Shown: piece by piece, positions 43,016 through 51,894 of the stretch
Numbering within the stretch: position 1 is the first letter of the stretch
Layout: each line of letters opens with the position of its first letter
Source: Myxococcota bacterium
Lineage (GTDB): Bacteria; Myxococcota_A; Bradymonadia; UBA7976; UBA1532
Direction of reading: 5' to 3'
NCBI GenBank assembly: GCA_963169045.1
Contig: CAUJDF010000091.1
Coordinates: 1-64,000 of the forward strand
DNA length: 64,000 nt
Position numbers and translations under genes: made by a program
The notes under the pieces: model-generated
Database searches by the model: none
Told to the model about the DNA's origin: nothing
The model's input: only the letters and a program-made list of their open reading frames with translations

Positions 43016-43876
43016 ATGGAACCGCTCAACCGGGCGCTCGACCTCATCGAGGCGCACCTCGAGGACGACATCGAGGTGGCGGCCCTCGCGCGCGCCGCGC
43101 GCATGTCCGAGCACCACTTCCGGCGTCTGTTCGCGAGCCTCGCCGGCATGGGCGTCGCCGAGTACGTCCGCCGCCGACGGATGACCGTGGCGACGGCGGC
43201 GGTGCTCGCGGGCCGGGAGACCCTCCTCGAGATCGCCCTGCGCTTCGGGTACGCGTCGGGCGACTCGTTCGCCCGCGCCTTCCGCGACCTGCACGGTGTG
43301 GGGCCGAGCGAAGCGCGCCGCGCCGGCGTCACGCTCCGCTCGCAGGCGCCGATCCGATTCCGTCTGACCGTCCACGGATGCACCGAGATGCGCTACCGGA
43401 TCCTCGAATCGCCCGCCTTCCGGCTCGTGGGGCGCCGCGCGCGGCTGCCGCTCGTCCACGAGGGCGTCAACCCGCACGTTCAGGCGTTCGTCGGCTCGAT
43501 CCCGATGGCGGAGAGCGTCGCGCTCAAGGCGCTCGGCGACATCGAGCCGCAGGGCATCCTCGCCGCGAGCGCGAACTTCGACGAGGGACGCGCGGAAGGC
43601 GGCGCGTTCGACTACTGGCACGCCGTGGCGACCACGCGGCCTGCGCCGCCGGGGCTCGATCACCTCGACGTCGAGGCCGGCGCCTGGGTCGTGTTCGCGT
43701 CGTCCGGCGCCTTCCCCGAGACGCTGCAAAGGCTCTGGCCCGCCGCCTTCACCGAGTGGTTCCCCACCCATCCCTGGGAGCTGCGGCCGGGCCCGGAGCT
43801 CGTACGCATGCAGCCGTCCGCCGACTGGTCCACCGCCGACTGCGAGCTGTGGCTGCCCATCCGTCCGCTGGACTGA
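43016..43876 (+). CDS. AraC-type regulator with GyrI-like effector domain
   Basis: 286 residues from the ATG at 43016, preceded by GGAGG at about 8 bases; an upstream ATG at 42995 is less likely. Two helix-turn-helix motifs in the N-terminal AraC domain (IEVAALARAARMSEHHFRRLF and LLEIALRFGYASGDSFARAF), followed by a GyrI-like small-molecule binding domain with RILESPAFRLVGR and ADCELWLPIR. This architecture (Rob/SoxS/BmrR-like effector sensing) responds to amphipathic compounds. It faces the lipoprotein gene across a 56-base divergent promoter. Cytoplasmic transcription activator. Confidence 0.9.
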   Translation: MEPLNRALDLIEAHLEDDIEVAALARAARMSEHHFRRLFASLAGMGVAEYVRRRRMTVATAAVLAGRETLLEIALRFGYASGDSFARAFRDLHGVGPSEARRAGVTLRSQAPIRFRLTVHGCTEMRYRILESPAFRLVGRRARLPLVHEGVNPHVQAFVGSIPMAESVALKALGDIEPQGILAASANFDEGRAEGGAFDYWHAVATTRPAPPGLDHLDVEAGAWVVFASSGAFPETLQRLWPAAFTEWFPTHPWELRPGPELVRMQPSADWSTADCELWLPIRPLD

Positions 43877-43986
43877 CGGGCTCCCCGCCGGCGCCGACGG
43901 CCCGCGCTCGAGGACGGCCGACCTCGACGTCGGGGGAGCGCCGTCCGCCCATTGACCGCCGGCTCGCGGCCGGGGCCCGCCCCACC

Positions 43987-44832
43987 TCAGGCCGCGAGGG
44001 TGAGGCGTGCGCCTTGGGCGAAGGGCGTCGCGGCGTCGTGGGGCGGCACGTCGAGCTGCGGCGGCTGCCACAACGCGTCGAGGAACGGCGCGAGCGCCGG
44101 GGGGGCGTCCGCGCGGAGCGCCGCGGCGGGCCGCACGACGATGCGCGGCGGTGGCGTGCCGGCGGCGGCGGCCCAGGCGGCGAGCAGGGCCTCCCAGCCG
44201 AGGAGCTCCGTGCCGGCCGCGTTCCGCACCGGCGGCGGATCGGGATCGTGCAGCAGCGCGGCGACGAGGCGGCCGTGGTCGCCGGCGAACCACGGCTGCA
44301 GCGGGCGCGCCTCGGCCGGCACGGGCAGCGGGACGCCGCGCCGCAGGTTGTCGAAGAGCCGCGGGTCGCGCCCGAACGGCGTGAGCGGCGCGTGGCCGGG
44401 GCCGTAGAGCGCGCCGATGCGCAGGCAGGTGACGCGGCCGTGCCGCTCGAACGCGCGCACCTCCGCGGCGCGCTTGGCCGCGGCGAAGGGGCCCTCCGGG
44501 CGCGGCGGGTCGTCCTCGCGGTACAGCGCGTCGCGCGCCGGGCCGTAGACGACGGCGCTCGAGACGAGCAGGTAGCGCGCGGCGATCGGCACGTCGTTGA
44601 CGTCGTCGGGCGTGTAGGCGACGTGGTCGACGACCGCGTCCGCGCCGAACGCGGCGAGCGCCGCCGCGAGCCGCGGGCGGTCCCGGCGATCGCAGGCGAG
44701 GGGACGGACGTCGGGCGGCCAGGGGGCCGACTGGCCGCGCGCGATCGCGAGCACCTCGTCGCCGCGCGCCACGAGCGCCGCGCACACCGCGCGCCCGCCG
44801 CAGCCCGTCGCCCCGAGGACCGCGACGCGCAT
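43987..44832 (-). CDS. NAD-dependent epimerase/dehydratase-like protein
   Basis: 281 residues from the ATG at 44832. An N-terminal Rossmann motif MRVAVLGATGCGGRAV (GxxGxxG) and YLLVSSAVVYGPARDALY followed by AAAKRAAE (Tyr-x3-Lys pattern shifted) fit the extended SDR family. Usually acts on nucleotide sugars or other hydroxy compounds; substrate unknown. It follows the radical SAM gene with only two bases between stop and start, so the two are co-translated, making it a candidate partner for making a modified metabolite. Confidence 0.82.
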   Translation of the reverse strand: MRVAVLGATGCGGRAVCAALVARGDEVLAIARGQSAPWPPDVRPLACDRRDRPRLAAALAAFGADAVVDHVAYTPDDVNDVPIAARYLLVSSAVVYGPARDALYREDDPPRPEGPFAAAKRAAEVRAFERHGRVTCLRIGALYGPGHAPLTPFGRDPRLFDNLRRGVPLPVPAEARPLQPWFAGDHGRLVAALLHDPDPPPVRNAAGTELLGWEALLAAWAAAAGTPPPRIVVRPAAALRADAPPALAPFLDALWQPPQLDVPPHDAATPFAQGARLTLAA

Positions 44833-44834
44833 CG

Positions 44835-46211
44835 TCAGAACGCCACGTAGCGCCGCGGGAAGGAGCGCATCAGCCGCCGCCGCACCTCGGGCGACGCCGG
44901 GTTGCGCGCGCGGACGCGCTCGCGGAAGGCCTCGGCCATGCCCTCGTCGACGGTGGGCGAGGCGCGCAGCAGGTAGCGGTCCTCGAGCAGCGGATCGGCG
45001 GCGGCGGTGAAGGTCGCGCCGGTACCGTTCAGCCAGTCGAGGCGCTCCTGGTACGGCGCGCCGAGGTCGAGGCGCAGCGGGAAGGCGTGGAAGCACGGCC
45101 CGAGCTCACCGCGGCGCGGGATGCGGCTGAGCTCCTCGAGGAAGTCGAGCGTGGCGGCGAGGTCCTCGGGGCCGTCGCCCGGCACCGGGTTGAGCACGCC
45201 GAAGACGGGCAGGATGTCGTGGCGCAGGCACGCACGGACGAGCGCCCGCGCGCCATCGAGGTAGCGGCGCAGGCGGCCCTCGCCGGCGCCGATCTTGCCG
45301 AGCGCGCGCAGCGAGCGGCCGCTGGCGGACTCGAGGCCGAAGTAGATGAAGTCACAGCCGGCCTCGGCGAGGTGCGGCACGTCGTCGGGGTGGAGCACGT
45401 CGACGCGGCTCTCGCACAGGAACGGCCGGCCGGTGCGGCGCAGGCGCTCGAGCACGTGCGCGGCGCGGTCCCGCGGGACGCCGAAGAGCGGGTCGCAGAT
45501 CCACAGGTAGCAGTCGCGCGGCAGCGCCTCGATCGCGGCGAGGTCCGCGTCGACCTTGGGGTCGGGATCGGCGCGGAACGACGGCGCGGCGAGGCGTTCG
45601 GTGCAGAAGTGGCACGAGAACGGGCAGCCGCGCGACGTCAGCCAGCAGAAGATCTGGTAGCGATCGGGCGCGCGCATCAGCGTCGGGTCGAGCGGCGCGG
45701 GATCGGTCGGTTGCGCGCCGGGCGCGTTGCGGACGACGTCGGCGCCGAAGCGCCAGACGAGGCCCGGCACGTCGGCGAAGGACGCGCCGCGCGCGATCGC
45801 CTCGGCGCCGTCCTCGCCGGGGCCGGCGACGACGCCGTCGACCTCGGGGAAGCGGCGCACGACTGCCTCCGCCGCCCCCGTGGCCCAGACACCGCCGAGC
45901 ACGACGGGCAGGCGCGGGGTGCGCGCCTTGAGCGCCCGCGCGAGGGCCAGCCCGAAGCGCCCCTCGACGGTGGACAGGCAGCTGATGCCGACCGCGCGCG
46001 GGCGCTCGTCGAGCACCGCCTGCGCGATGCGGTCGAGCAGCGGGCCTTCGCCATCCGGCAGATCGACGGACGGGTCGAGGACCGCGACGTCCGCGCCCGC
46101 GCGGCGCAGCGCGCTGCCCAGCGTCAGGTTGGAGAGCGACGGACAGACGCCGCCGGGCAGGTCCCGGGCCTCGAGCGGCGTGCTGACGAGCAGGAGATCG
46201 GGCGCGGTCAT
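44835..46211 (-). CDS. B12-binding domain radical SAM protein
   Basis: 458 residues from the ATG at 46211 (an upstream ATG at 46223 also fits). The N-terminal half has a B12-binding-like Rossmann fold (VGISCLSTVEGRFGLA, VVLGGVWATGAAEAVV). The radical SAM core has CPFSCHFC (CxxxCxxC) binding the 4Fe-4S cluster and SAM, then the HDILPVFGVLNPVPGDGPED segment typical of Elp3/MiaB-NifB layouts. Members perform methylations or rearrangements with radical chemistry in natural-product or lipid synthesis. Operon partner: SDR enzyme, two-base gap. Divergent from the TlpA-like gene. Confidence 0.85.
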   Translation of the reverse strand: MTAPDLLLVSTPLEARDLPGGVCPSLSNLTLGSALRRAGADVAVLDPSVDLPDGEGPLLDRIAQAVLDERPRAVGISCLSTVEGRFGLALARALKARTPRLPVVLGGVWATGAAEAVVRRFPEVDGVVAGPGEDGAEAIARGASFADVPGLVWRFGADVVRNAPGAQPTDPAPLDPTLMRAPDRYQIFCWLTSRGCPFSCHFCTERLAAPSFRADPDPKVDADLAAIEALPRDCYLWICDPLFGVPRDRAAHVLERLRRTGRPFLCESRVDVLHPDDVPHLAEAGCDFIYFGLESASGRSLRALGKIGAGEGRLRRYLDGARALVRACLRHDILPVFGVLNPVPGDGPEDLAATLDFLEELSRIPRRGELGPCFHAFPLRLDLGAPYQERLDWLNGTGATFTAAADPLLEDRYLLRASPTVDEGMAEAFRERVRARNPASPEVRRRLMRSFPRRYVAF

Positions 46212-46299
46212 CGCCCGCAGCATGACCGGGCCGGCCGTCCCATCGCGTCCGTCTTCCGGCCGATGTGTCGCCGCGCGCGGCGTGCGTACGCTCGGCGAC

Positions 46300-46776
46300 A
46301 TGTTCGTCCGCAGCCTCGTCCTCGCCGCTCTGTTGTCCGGGGCTCCGCCGCTCGCGGAGCGGGTCCTGCCGACGCCCGACGGGGGAACGCTGCGCCTCGG
46401 CGACCTGGGCGCGCGCGTCGTGGTGCTCGACGTGTGGGCCACGTGGTGCGATCCCTGCCGGGCGGCGCTGCCTCACCTCGAAGCCCTCGCGCGGGAAGGC
46501 GCGGCGCGCGGGGTGGCGGTGGTCGCCCTCGCGCAGGACGAAGACGCGGCGCGGGTGCGCGCGTTCGCCGCCGCGCTGGGGCTCTCGCGGGCGCGGGTCG
46601 TCCTCGATCCCGAGCACAAGGTCGCCGAGGCGCTGGCGCCGGGGACGCTGCCGACGACGTACGTCCTCGACGCGACAGGAAGCGTGCGCGCGAAGTTCGA
46701 GGGTTACCGTCCCGGCGACGAGGCGCGGGTGCGCGCGGCGGTCGAGGCGGTGCTCGCCGGCGGCGCGTCGCCGTGA
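46300..46776 (+). CDS. TlpA-like thioredoxin, exported
   Basis: 158 residues from the ATG at 46300, chosen because it begins a signal peptide (MFVRSLVLAALLSGA). A thioredoxin fold with WATWCDPC redox motif and the cis-Pro loop TLPTTYVLD. TlpA-like proteins reduce cytochrome c apoproteins or other exported thiols. Its stop overlaps the start of the 973-residue heme protein (GTGA at 46773). As first gene of a seven-gene redox operon it may keep heme-binding Cys residues reduced before heme attachment. Confidence 0.88.
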   Translation: MFVRSLVLAALLSGAPPLAERVLPTPDGGTLRLGDLGARVVVLDVWATWCDPCRAALPHLEALAREGAARGVAVVALAQDEDAARVRAFAAALGLSRARVVLDPEHKVAEALAPGTLPTTYVLDATGSVRAKFEGYRPGDEARVRAAVEAVLAGGASP

Positions 46777-49694
46777 CCGCGTCGGCGGGCGGCGGTCGCG
46801 ACGCCGACCGGCGCGCCGCAGACGGTGGTCATGGCGCCGTCGGGCCGACCGCGGACGGCGGTCGCGGCGCCGCGACCGGCGGCAGCGTTCGACACCGCAC
46901 CGCGCGGGTGGCGTGCGTCGCGGGCCTCGCGCTCGCGGGCTGCGCGCCCGACGGCGGCGACCGGTTCGCGACGACCGTCGCGCCGGTCCTCGAGGCGCGC
47001 TGCGCGGCGACCTTCTGCCACGGCGTCGCGCCGGACGCCGAGGCGCGCGGCGAGGTGGTCGACTGGACGCGCCTGCACTTCCGCGTCGACGCGCGCGGGC
47101 GGCTGACCGACGTCGAGGCGGCCCGCGCGGCGGCGAAGCGCGCCGCGAACACCGACGAGGCGCCCGAGTTCTCCACGCTGCTGCGCAAGCCGCTGCCCGC
47201 CGCCTGGGGCGGCCTGCCGCACCACGGCGGGGCCAACTTCGCGTCGCCCGACGACCCGGCGTACGTCGCGCTGCGCGACTGGATCGCCGGCGAGGACGGC
47301 GGCGGCGAGTCCGCGCCGCCGCTCGACGCGCGCGAACGCCTCTTCGCCGAGACGGTCCAGCCGGCGCTCGTCTCGGGCGGCTGCACGAACGCCAACTGTC
47401 ACGGCGTCGACGCCGCCGTGCCGTACCGCCTCGACCCCGGCCTGGACGGCGTCTTCCCTCGGGCGGCGACGCGCGCCAACTACGCGCAATCGCTGACGAT
47501 GCTGTCGCTCGACGGCGATCCGTCGCAGTCCAGGCTGCTGCGCAAGGCGCTCCCGCTCCACGCCGGGGGCGTCCTGCACAAGGGCGGCAACGGGCTCTTC
47601 TCGGGGCGGGCCGATCCGCGGCCCGAGGCGGTGCGGCGCTGGGCCTGCGCCGAGCGCGAGGCGCGCTTCGGGCGGCCGTGCGACGACGGCGCGATCGAGG
47701 GCTTCGTGTTCGTGCGCGGCCCGCTCCCGCCGCACGGCCCGTTCGCGCTCGACACCTACGCGCCGGGGACGGCGCTGTACTGGGCGCACGACCTCGACGA
47801 CGCGCTGCGCCCGCGCGTGGTCGAGCGGCTCACCGACGCCTCCGCGGATGCGCGCGACCCGGCGGTCGATCCGTCGGGGCGGCGTGTCGCGTTCGCGATG
47901 CGCACGTCGGCCGAGGGCGGTCACGACCTGTACGAGCTCGAGCTCGCGACGCGCGCCGTGCGCCGCCTGACGAGCGACGCGGGCGGCGGGCGGACATACC
48001 GGCACCCGACCTACGGCCCCGACGGGCACCTGTGGTTCGTGTCGACGCGCGAAGGCGTCCTCGCCGACGGCGGCGACGTGCTCGACGCGGACCTCTACGA
48101 GATGGCGGGCGGCGAGATCGTCCGCCGCACCTTCACGCCGCACGCCGAGCGCAAGCCGGTCTTCCTCGTCCACGGCGAGGAGAACGGCGGCGAGATCGCC
48201 TTCACCGCGCTGCGCGAGGCCGTCCCGGCGCAGCGGCGGGCGCACCCGTTCCGGTTCCCGCCCGACCTGGCGACCGAGTACCACCAGCACTTCGGCATCA
48301 CGCCGCCCGAGGACCTGTTCGACGACGTCCGCGAGCTGCCGGATGGCCGCTACGTGATGACGATCGGCGCGCTGGACGGCGTGTGGCGGGCCGGCCGGCT
48401 CGGCGTCGTCGACCGCAACTTCGGGCCCGAGATGCCCGAGGGCGCGCCGCCCGGGCTCCCGTTCTACGCGCCGCCGCTGACGCGCCTCGATCCGGACGCG
48501 GCGGCCTCCGGCACGACGCGCGGCCTGTACCGCGACCCGGCGCCGCTGCCGGACGGGCGGCTCCTCGTCGCGTACGCACCCGAGACGGTCGACCTCGCGG
48601 ATCCCGGGGCGGCGTTCGACCTGCGCATCGAGGTCCTGACCCTCGAGGAGGCCGTCGACGGCGGCGGTCCGCGCATCGCCGCGCGCTGGCCCGTGGTCGA
48701 CGCCGTGGGGACGCACGACTTCGACCCCGAGCCGGTGTACGCCCGACAACCGGCGCCGGCGCCGGGCGAGCCGCAGTGGGATCCGGCGGCGACGACGGGC
48801 CTCTTCGTGCACCACGGCCTGCCGGTGATCGATGCGCTGCTGGGGAACCTGCCGCCGAGCGGACCGAAGGCGCCGCGGACCGACATCCGCGGCGCGCGGC
48901 TCGTCGAGGCGCTGCCGTCGCGCCCGTCCGAGCGCGCGCCGGTGCCGCCGGAGGACACGCCCGACGGTCGCCGGGGCGCGTCCTCGGTGGGCCTCGGCCG
49001 GCGGGGCGCGGCGCGTGTGCTCGCCGAGGTGCCGGTCGCCGACGACGGCACGTTCCAGATCGCGGTGCCGCCCGGCGTCGCCTTCCGCGTGCAGGCCCTC
49101 GACGCCGACGGGATGGCGGTGGGCACGATGCACAACCGCTGGTACGCGCTCGCGCCCGGACAGACGCTGGTGCAGGGCACGTCGCCCGCCGGCTACGCGC
49201 AGCGCTGCGCGCCCTGCCACGGCGCGGCCGACGGCGATCCGGCCCACGTCTTCGTGGCGCCGGACGTGCTCACGATGGCCTCGCAGACGCTGGGCCGCTA
49301 CGAGGGCGGCGATCCGCGCCGGCCGCTCCCGGTGCCGGTCGCCGACGCAAGTACGCGGATCGAGGTGGATTTTTCCGCCGACGTCCGGCCGATCCTCGAG
49401 CGCCGGTGCGGCTGTCACACGTCGGCGTCGCCGGCGGCGGGGCTGGATCTGGCGCGGCGTCCGACGCGCTGGTTCGACGCGGGCTACGAGCGGCTGCTGG
49501 CCGGCGATCTCGTCGACGAGGAGACGGGGAGCGCGCGGCGCAGCTTCCTCGTCGAGAAGCTCACCGGGCGCGAGCTCGACGCGCCGCGCGCGCTCGACGC
49601 GCCAGGGATCGCCCACGGCGACGTGAGCGCCGACGAGCTCCGGACGATCGTCCGCTGGATCGATCTCGGCGCGAACTTCAGGGGGCGGCCGTGA
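46773..49694 (+). CDS. Large exported multi-heme-c protein with propeller-like domain
   Basis: 973 residues if the GTG at 46773 is used, overlapping the previous stop. A lipobox (GLALAGC, Cys57) implies an unusually long leader; a GTG at 46908 would shorten it but leave too little before the Cys. Heme-like motifs: CX4CH at 77-83 and at 204-210, CxxCH at 812-816 (CAPCH) and CGCH at 879-882. The middle (about 340-680) has TolB-like beta-propeller repeats (DPAVDPSGRRVAFAM, HPTYGPDGHLWFVS), resembling the hydrazine-synthase-alpha middle domain. Probably an outer-membrane or periplasmic electron carrier or oxidase. Overlaps the next gene by four bases. Confidence 0.75.
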   Translation: MTASAGGGRDADRRAADGGHGAVGPTADGGRGAATGGSVRHRTARVACVAGLALAGCAPDGGDRFATTVAPVLEARCAATFCHGVAPDAEARGEVVDWTRLHFRVDARGRLTDVEAARAAAKRAANTDEAPEFSTLLRKPLPAAWGGLPHHGGANFASPDDPAYVALRDWIAGEDGGGESAPPLDARERLFAETVQPALVSGGCTNANCHGVDAAVPYRLDPGLDGVFPRAATRANYAQSLTMLSLDGDPSQSRLLRKALPLHAGGVLHKGGNGLFSGRADPRPEAVRRWACAEREARFGRPCDDGAIEGFVFVRGPLPPHGPFALDTYAPGTALYWAHDLDDALRPRVVERLTDASADARDPAVDPSGRRVAFAMRTSAEGGHDLYELELATRAVRRLTSDAGGGRTYRHPTYGPDGHLWFVSTREGVLADGGDVLDADLYEMAGGEIVRRTFTPHAERKPVFLVHGEENGGEIAFTALREAVPAQRRAHPFRFPPDLATEYHQHFGITPPEDLFDDVRELPDGRYVMTIGALDGVWRAGRLGVVDRNFGPEMPEGAPPGLPFYAPPLTRLDPDAAASGTTRGLYRDPAPLPDGRLLVAYAPETVDLADPGAAFDLRIEVLTLEEAVDGGGPRIAARWPVVDAVGTHDFDPEPVYARQPAPAPGEPQWDPAATTGLFVHHGLPVIDALLGNLPPSGPKAPRTDIRGARLVEALPSRPSERAPVPPEDTPDGRRGASSVGLGRRGAARVLAEVPVADDGTFQIAVPPGVAFRVQALDADGMAVGTMHNRWYALAPGQTLVQGTSPAGYAQRCAPCHGAADGDPAHVFVAPDVLTMASQTLGRYEGGDPRRPLPVPVADASTRIEVDFSADVRPILERRCGCHTSASPAAGLDLARRPTRWFDAGYERLLAGDLVDEETGSARRSFLVEKLTGRELDAPRALDAPGIAHGDVSADELRTIVRWIDLGANFRGRP

Positions 49695-50095
49695 GGGCGT
49701 GGGCCCTGCTGGCGCTGGCGGGGTGCGCGCCCGCGCCCGGCTACGAGTCGCTGCCGCCCGCGGACTTCCCGCGGTTCGTGGCGACGGTGCAGCCGGTGCT
49801 CGCCGCCCGCTGCGCGAACCCGACGTGCCACGGCCGCGCCGATCGGCCGCTCGAGGTGTTCGCGCCGCAGCTGCATCGCCTCGACGAGCGCCGGCTGTTC
49901 CTCGACGAGCCGCTGACCGCCGAGGAGACGCGGCGGAACTTCGACCGCGCGCGGGCGTTCGCCGCCGACGGCCTGCTGCTGAGCAAGCCGCTCGAGGGCG
50001 GCGCGGGACACGCGGGCGGCGCGCAGTTCGCCGACGAGGAGGAGCCGGAGTGGCAGGCGTTGCGGGACTGGGTCGACGCGGAGGCCGCGGAGTGA
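49691..50095 (+). CDS. Small CX4CH cytochrome-like lipoprotein
   Basis: 134 residues from a GTG overlapping the previous stop (GTGA). Lipoprotein signal ends at GCAPAPGY (Cys12). One heme-type motif, CANPTCH (C41, C46, H47), is CX4CH rather than the standard CxxCH, and matches the first motif of the large protein upstream. No second heme. Likely an outer-membrane-anchored monoheme carrier. The stop overlaps the DUF4266 start by four bases. Confidence 0.75.
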   Translation: MRAWALLALAGCAPAPGYESLPPADFPRFVATVQPVLAARCANPTCHGRADRPLEVFAPQLHRLDERRLFLDEPLTAEETRRNFDRARAFAADGLLLSKPLEGGAGHAGGAQFADEEEPEWQALRDWVDAEAAE

Positions 50096-50301
50096 CCCGC
50101 GCCTGGCTTTGGGGCACGTGCCTCGCGATCCTCGCCGGGTGCGCGCCCGTCCGCCCGTGGGAGCGCGCGGCGCTGACCGAGCGCTGCATGGCGCCGGCGC
50201 TCGACCCGCTCGAGGCCTCGCTCGACGCGCACGTGCACGCCACGCGCGAAGGCATCCAGGGCGCCACCGGCGCCGGGGCGGCGGCGTGCGGCTGCAACTG
50301 A
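50092..50301 (+). CDS. DUF4266 lipoprotein
   Basis: 69 residues from GTG (GTGA overlap). Signal MTRAWLWGTCLAILAGC; mature part CAPVRPWERAAL, DPLEASLDAHVHATREGIQG and ending GCGCN, a pattern typical of DUF4266. These small lipoproteins regularly precede DUF3570 outer-membrane proteins, often with thioredoxin and a flavin transferase (ApbE); no ApbE lies here. The tail overlaps the DUF3570 start by 16 bases. Confidence 0.8.
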   Translation: MTRAWLWGTCLAILAGCAPVRPWERAALTERCMAPALDPLEASLDAHVHATREGIQGATGAGAAACGCN

Positions 50302-51389
50302 TCGGCCTCGGGGCGATTCTGCTGTCCGTTCGCGGGTTTGCGGCCGACGGTGTCGCGGCCCGCGTCGACGTCTACACCGACGAGTGGATCACCGCCGTCT
50401 CGCCGTCGACGCGCGGCGCCACCTCGCCCGCCGACGGGGTGACCGTCGAGGCGAAGTACGCGCTGGACGCCGTCTCGGGCGCGACGCAGGTGCTGACGGT
50501 CGACGCCGTGAGCGCGGCGACGGGCTTCTACGAGGTCCGGCACGAGGCCCACGCCGGCGTGCAGGTCGCGCCGTCGGCGACGTGGTCGTTCGGCGCCGAC
50601 TACCAGCTCAGCGCCGAGCCCGACTACGTCACGCACGTCGCCGGCGCGAGCGCGTCCGCGGAGCTGCTCGACCGCCACGCCACGGCCACCCTCGCGTACC
50701 ACGTCGGCTTCGAGTCGGCGGGCCGCACGACGGACGCCTTCCGCGAGCGCACGACGAGCCACGCCCTCGACGCGTCGTGGCAGCACGTGCTCGACCGCCG
50801 GACGACGCTGACGGCGCTGGCGACGGGGCAGGTGGCGCGCTGCGGCCCCGTGTTCGGGTGCGCGGCGAGCCCGTACCGGTACGTCGCCGTGGGGCAGGGC
50901 GGGGCGCCGCTCTTCGCCGTGCCCGAGCGGCACCCGGACCTCCGCGCGCGGGGCGCGGGCGCGCTGCGGATCGCGCGGCACCTCGGCGGCGGCCGCGCGC
51001 TGCACGCCGGCTACCGGTTCGCCGGCGACTCGTGGGCGGTGACCGGGCACACGGCCGACGCGGCGCTGGTGCAATCGTTCGGCGGCGACGCGGTCGTGCT
51101 GCGGCTCGACGGGCGCTTCACATGGCAGGGCGCGGCCTCGTTCTACCGCGACACCTACGCGACCGCGCCGGACGCGCCGCGGTGGCGCACCGCCGACCGC
51201 GAGCTGTCCGGGCTGTGGGACGCGATGGCCGGCGCGCGCGCCGAGTGGGCCGCGACGGGGCCCGGGCCGATCTGGCGCACGCGCCTCAACATGCGCGTCG
51301 CGCGGCTCTGGTACCGCTACCCGGCCTTCTCGGAGCTGCCCGAGCGCAACGCCTGGCTTCTGGGAGGCGGTCTCGATGCGTCGTGGTGA
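50286..51389 (+). CDS. DUF3570 outer-membrane beta-barrel
   Basis: 367 residues from the GTG at 50286 (16-base overlap with DUF4266). Signal peptide MRLQLIGLGAILLSVRGFAAD. The mature chain is almost all amphipathic beta strands, ending with a C-terminal aromatic residue (ASW), as in barrels inserted by the Bam complex. DUF3570 proteins are paired with DUF4266 and assumed to form an outer-membrane pore for electron transfer or small molecules. Overlaps the next gene by 14 bases. Confidence 0.82.
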   Translation: MRLQLIGLGAILLSVRGFAADGVAARVDVYTDEWITAVSPSTRGATSPADGVTVEAKYALDAVSGATQVLTVDAVSAATGFYEVRHEAHAGVQVAPSATWSFGADYQLSAEPDYVTHVAGASASAELLDRHATATLAYHVGFESAGRTTDAFRERTTSHALDASWQHVLDRRTTLTALATGQVARCGPVFGCAASPYRYVAVGQGGAPLFAVPERHPDLRARGAGALRIARHLGGGRALHAGYRFAGDSWAVTGHTADAALVQSFGGDAVVLRLDGRFTWQGAASFYRDTYATAPDAPRWRTADRELSGLWDAMAGARAEWAATGPGPIWRTRLNMRVARLWYRYPAFSELPERNAWLLGGGLDASW

Positions 51390-51894
51390 GTGGCTGATGG
51401 CGGCGGCGCTCGCCGGGTGCGGCGGCCCGGACGGCGGCGGCGACGACGGGGCCGCCGACGCCGCGGTGGCGCGCACGATGCGCTGCGAGCTCGGCCGCGA
51501 GCGCGGCGGCGCCTTCGTGCCGCTCGGCGAGGACGACCGGGCGGAGCTCGTCCTCGGCTTCCAGGGCTTCCTGTTCTTCGAGGTGAACGTGCGCACGTCG
51601 CTGCCGGCGCCGACGAAGGCCGACGCGCTGTTCAGCGTGACGCTCGACGACCGCGCGCCGTTCGGCGCGACACAGATCGACACCTGGATCACGTCCGGCG
51701 CCGAGGGCCACGCGATGAGCGACGCGGTGATCATCTTCCTCGACGGGTCGGGCGTCGGCGCGTACACCGGCAAGACGGCCGAGGTGGCGATCCGCCTCGA
51801 CGGGGAGGGCGCCACGTGCACCGCCTCGGGCCGTGTGCGGCTCGTCGACGAGGACCCCTGTGTGCACACCGGCGACACGCCGGACTGCCCGTGA
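51376..51894 (+). CDS. Small lipoprotein of redox operon
   Basis: 172 residues from the ATG at 51376. Signal MRRGEWLMAAALAGCGG, lipobox at Cys15. The mature part is acidic, with a beta-rich pattern (ELVLGFQGFLFFEVNVRTS) and two late Cys (CVHTGDTPDCP). No heme motif. Overlaps both neighbours (14 and 4 bases), so its part in the redox unit is structural or assembly-related by position. Confidence 0.75.
   Translation: MRRGEWLMAAALAGCGGPDGGGDDGAADAAVARTMRCELGRERGGAFVPLGEDDRAELVLGFQGFLFFEVNVRTSLPAPTKADALFSVTLDDRAPFGATQIDTWITSGAEGHAMSDAVIIFLDGSGVGAYTGKTAEVAIRLDGEGATCTASGRVRLVDEDPCVHTGDTPDCP

Noticed and set aside
50092-51389. Flavin attachment (ApbE target) motif in DUF4266 or DUF3570
   Set aside because: No D(G/S)x(T/S)xAT-type site could be seen in either protein and there is no ApbE in the window, so flavinylation is not claimed.
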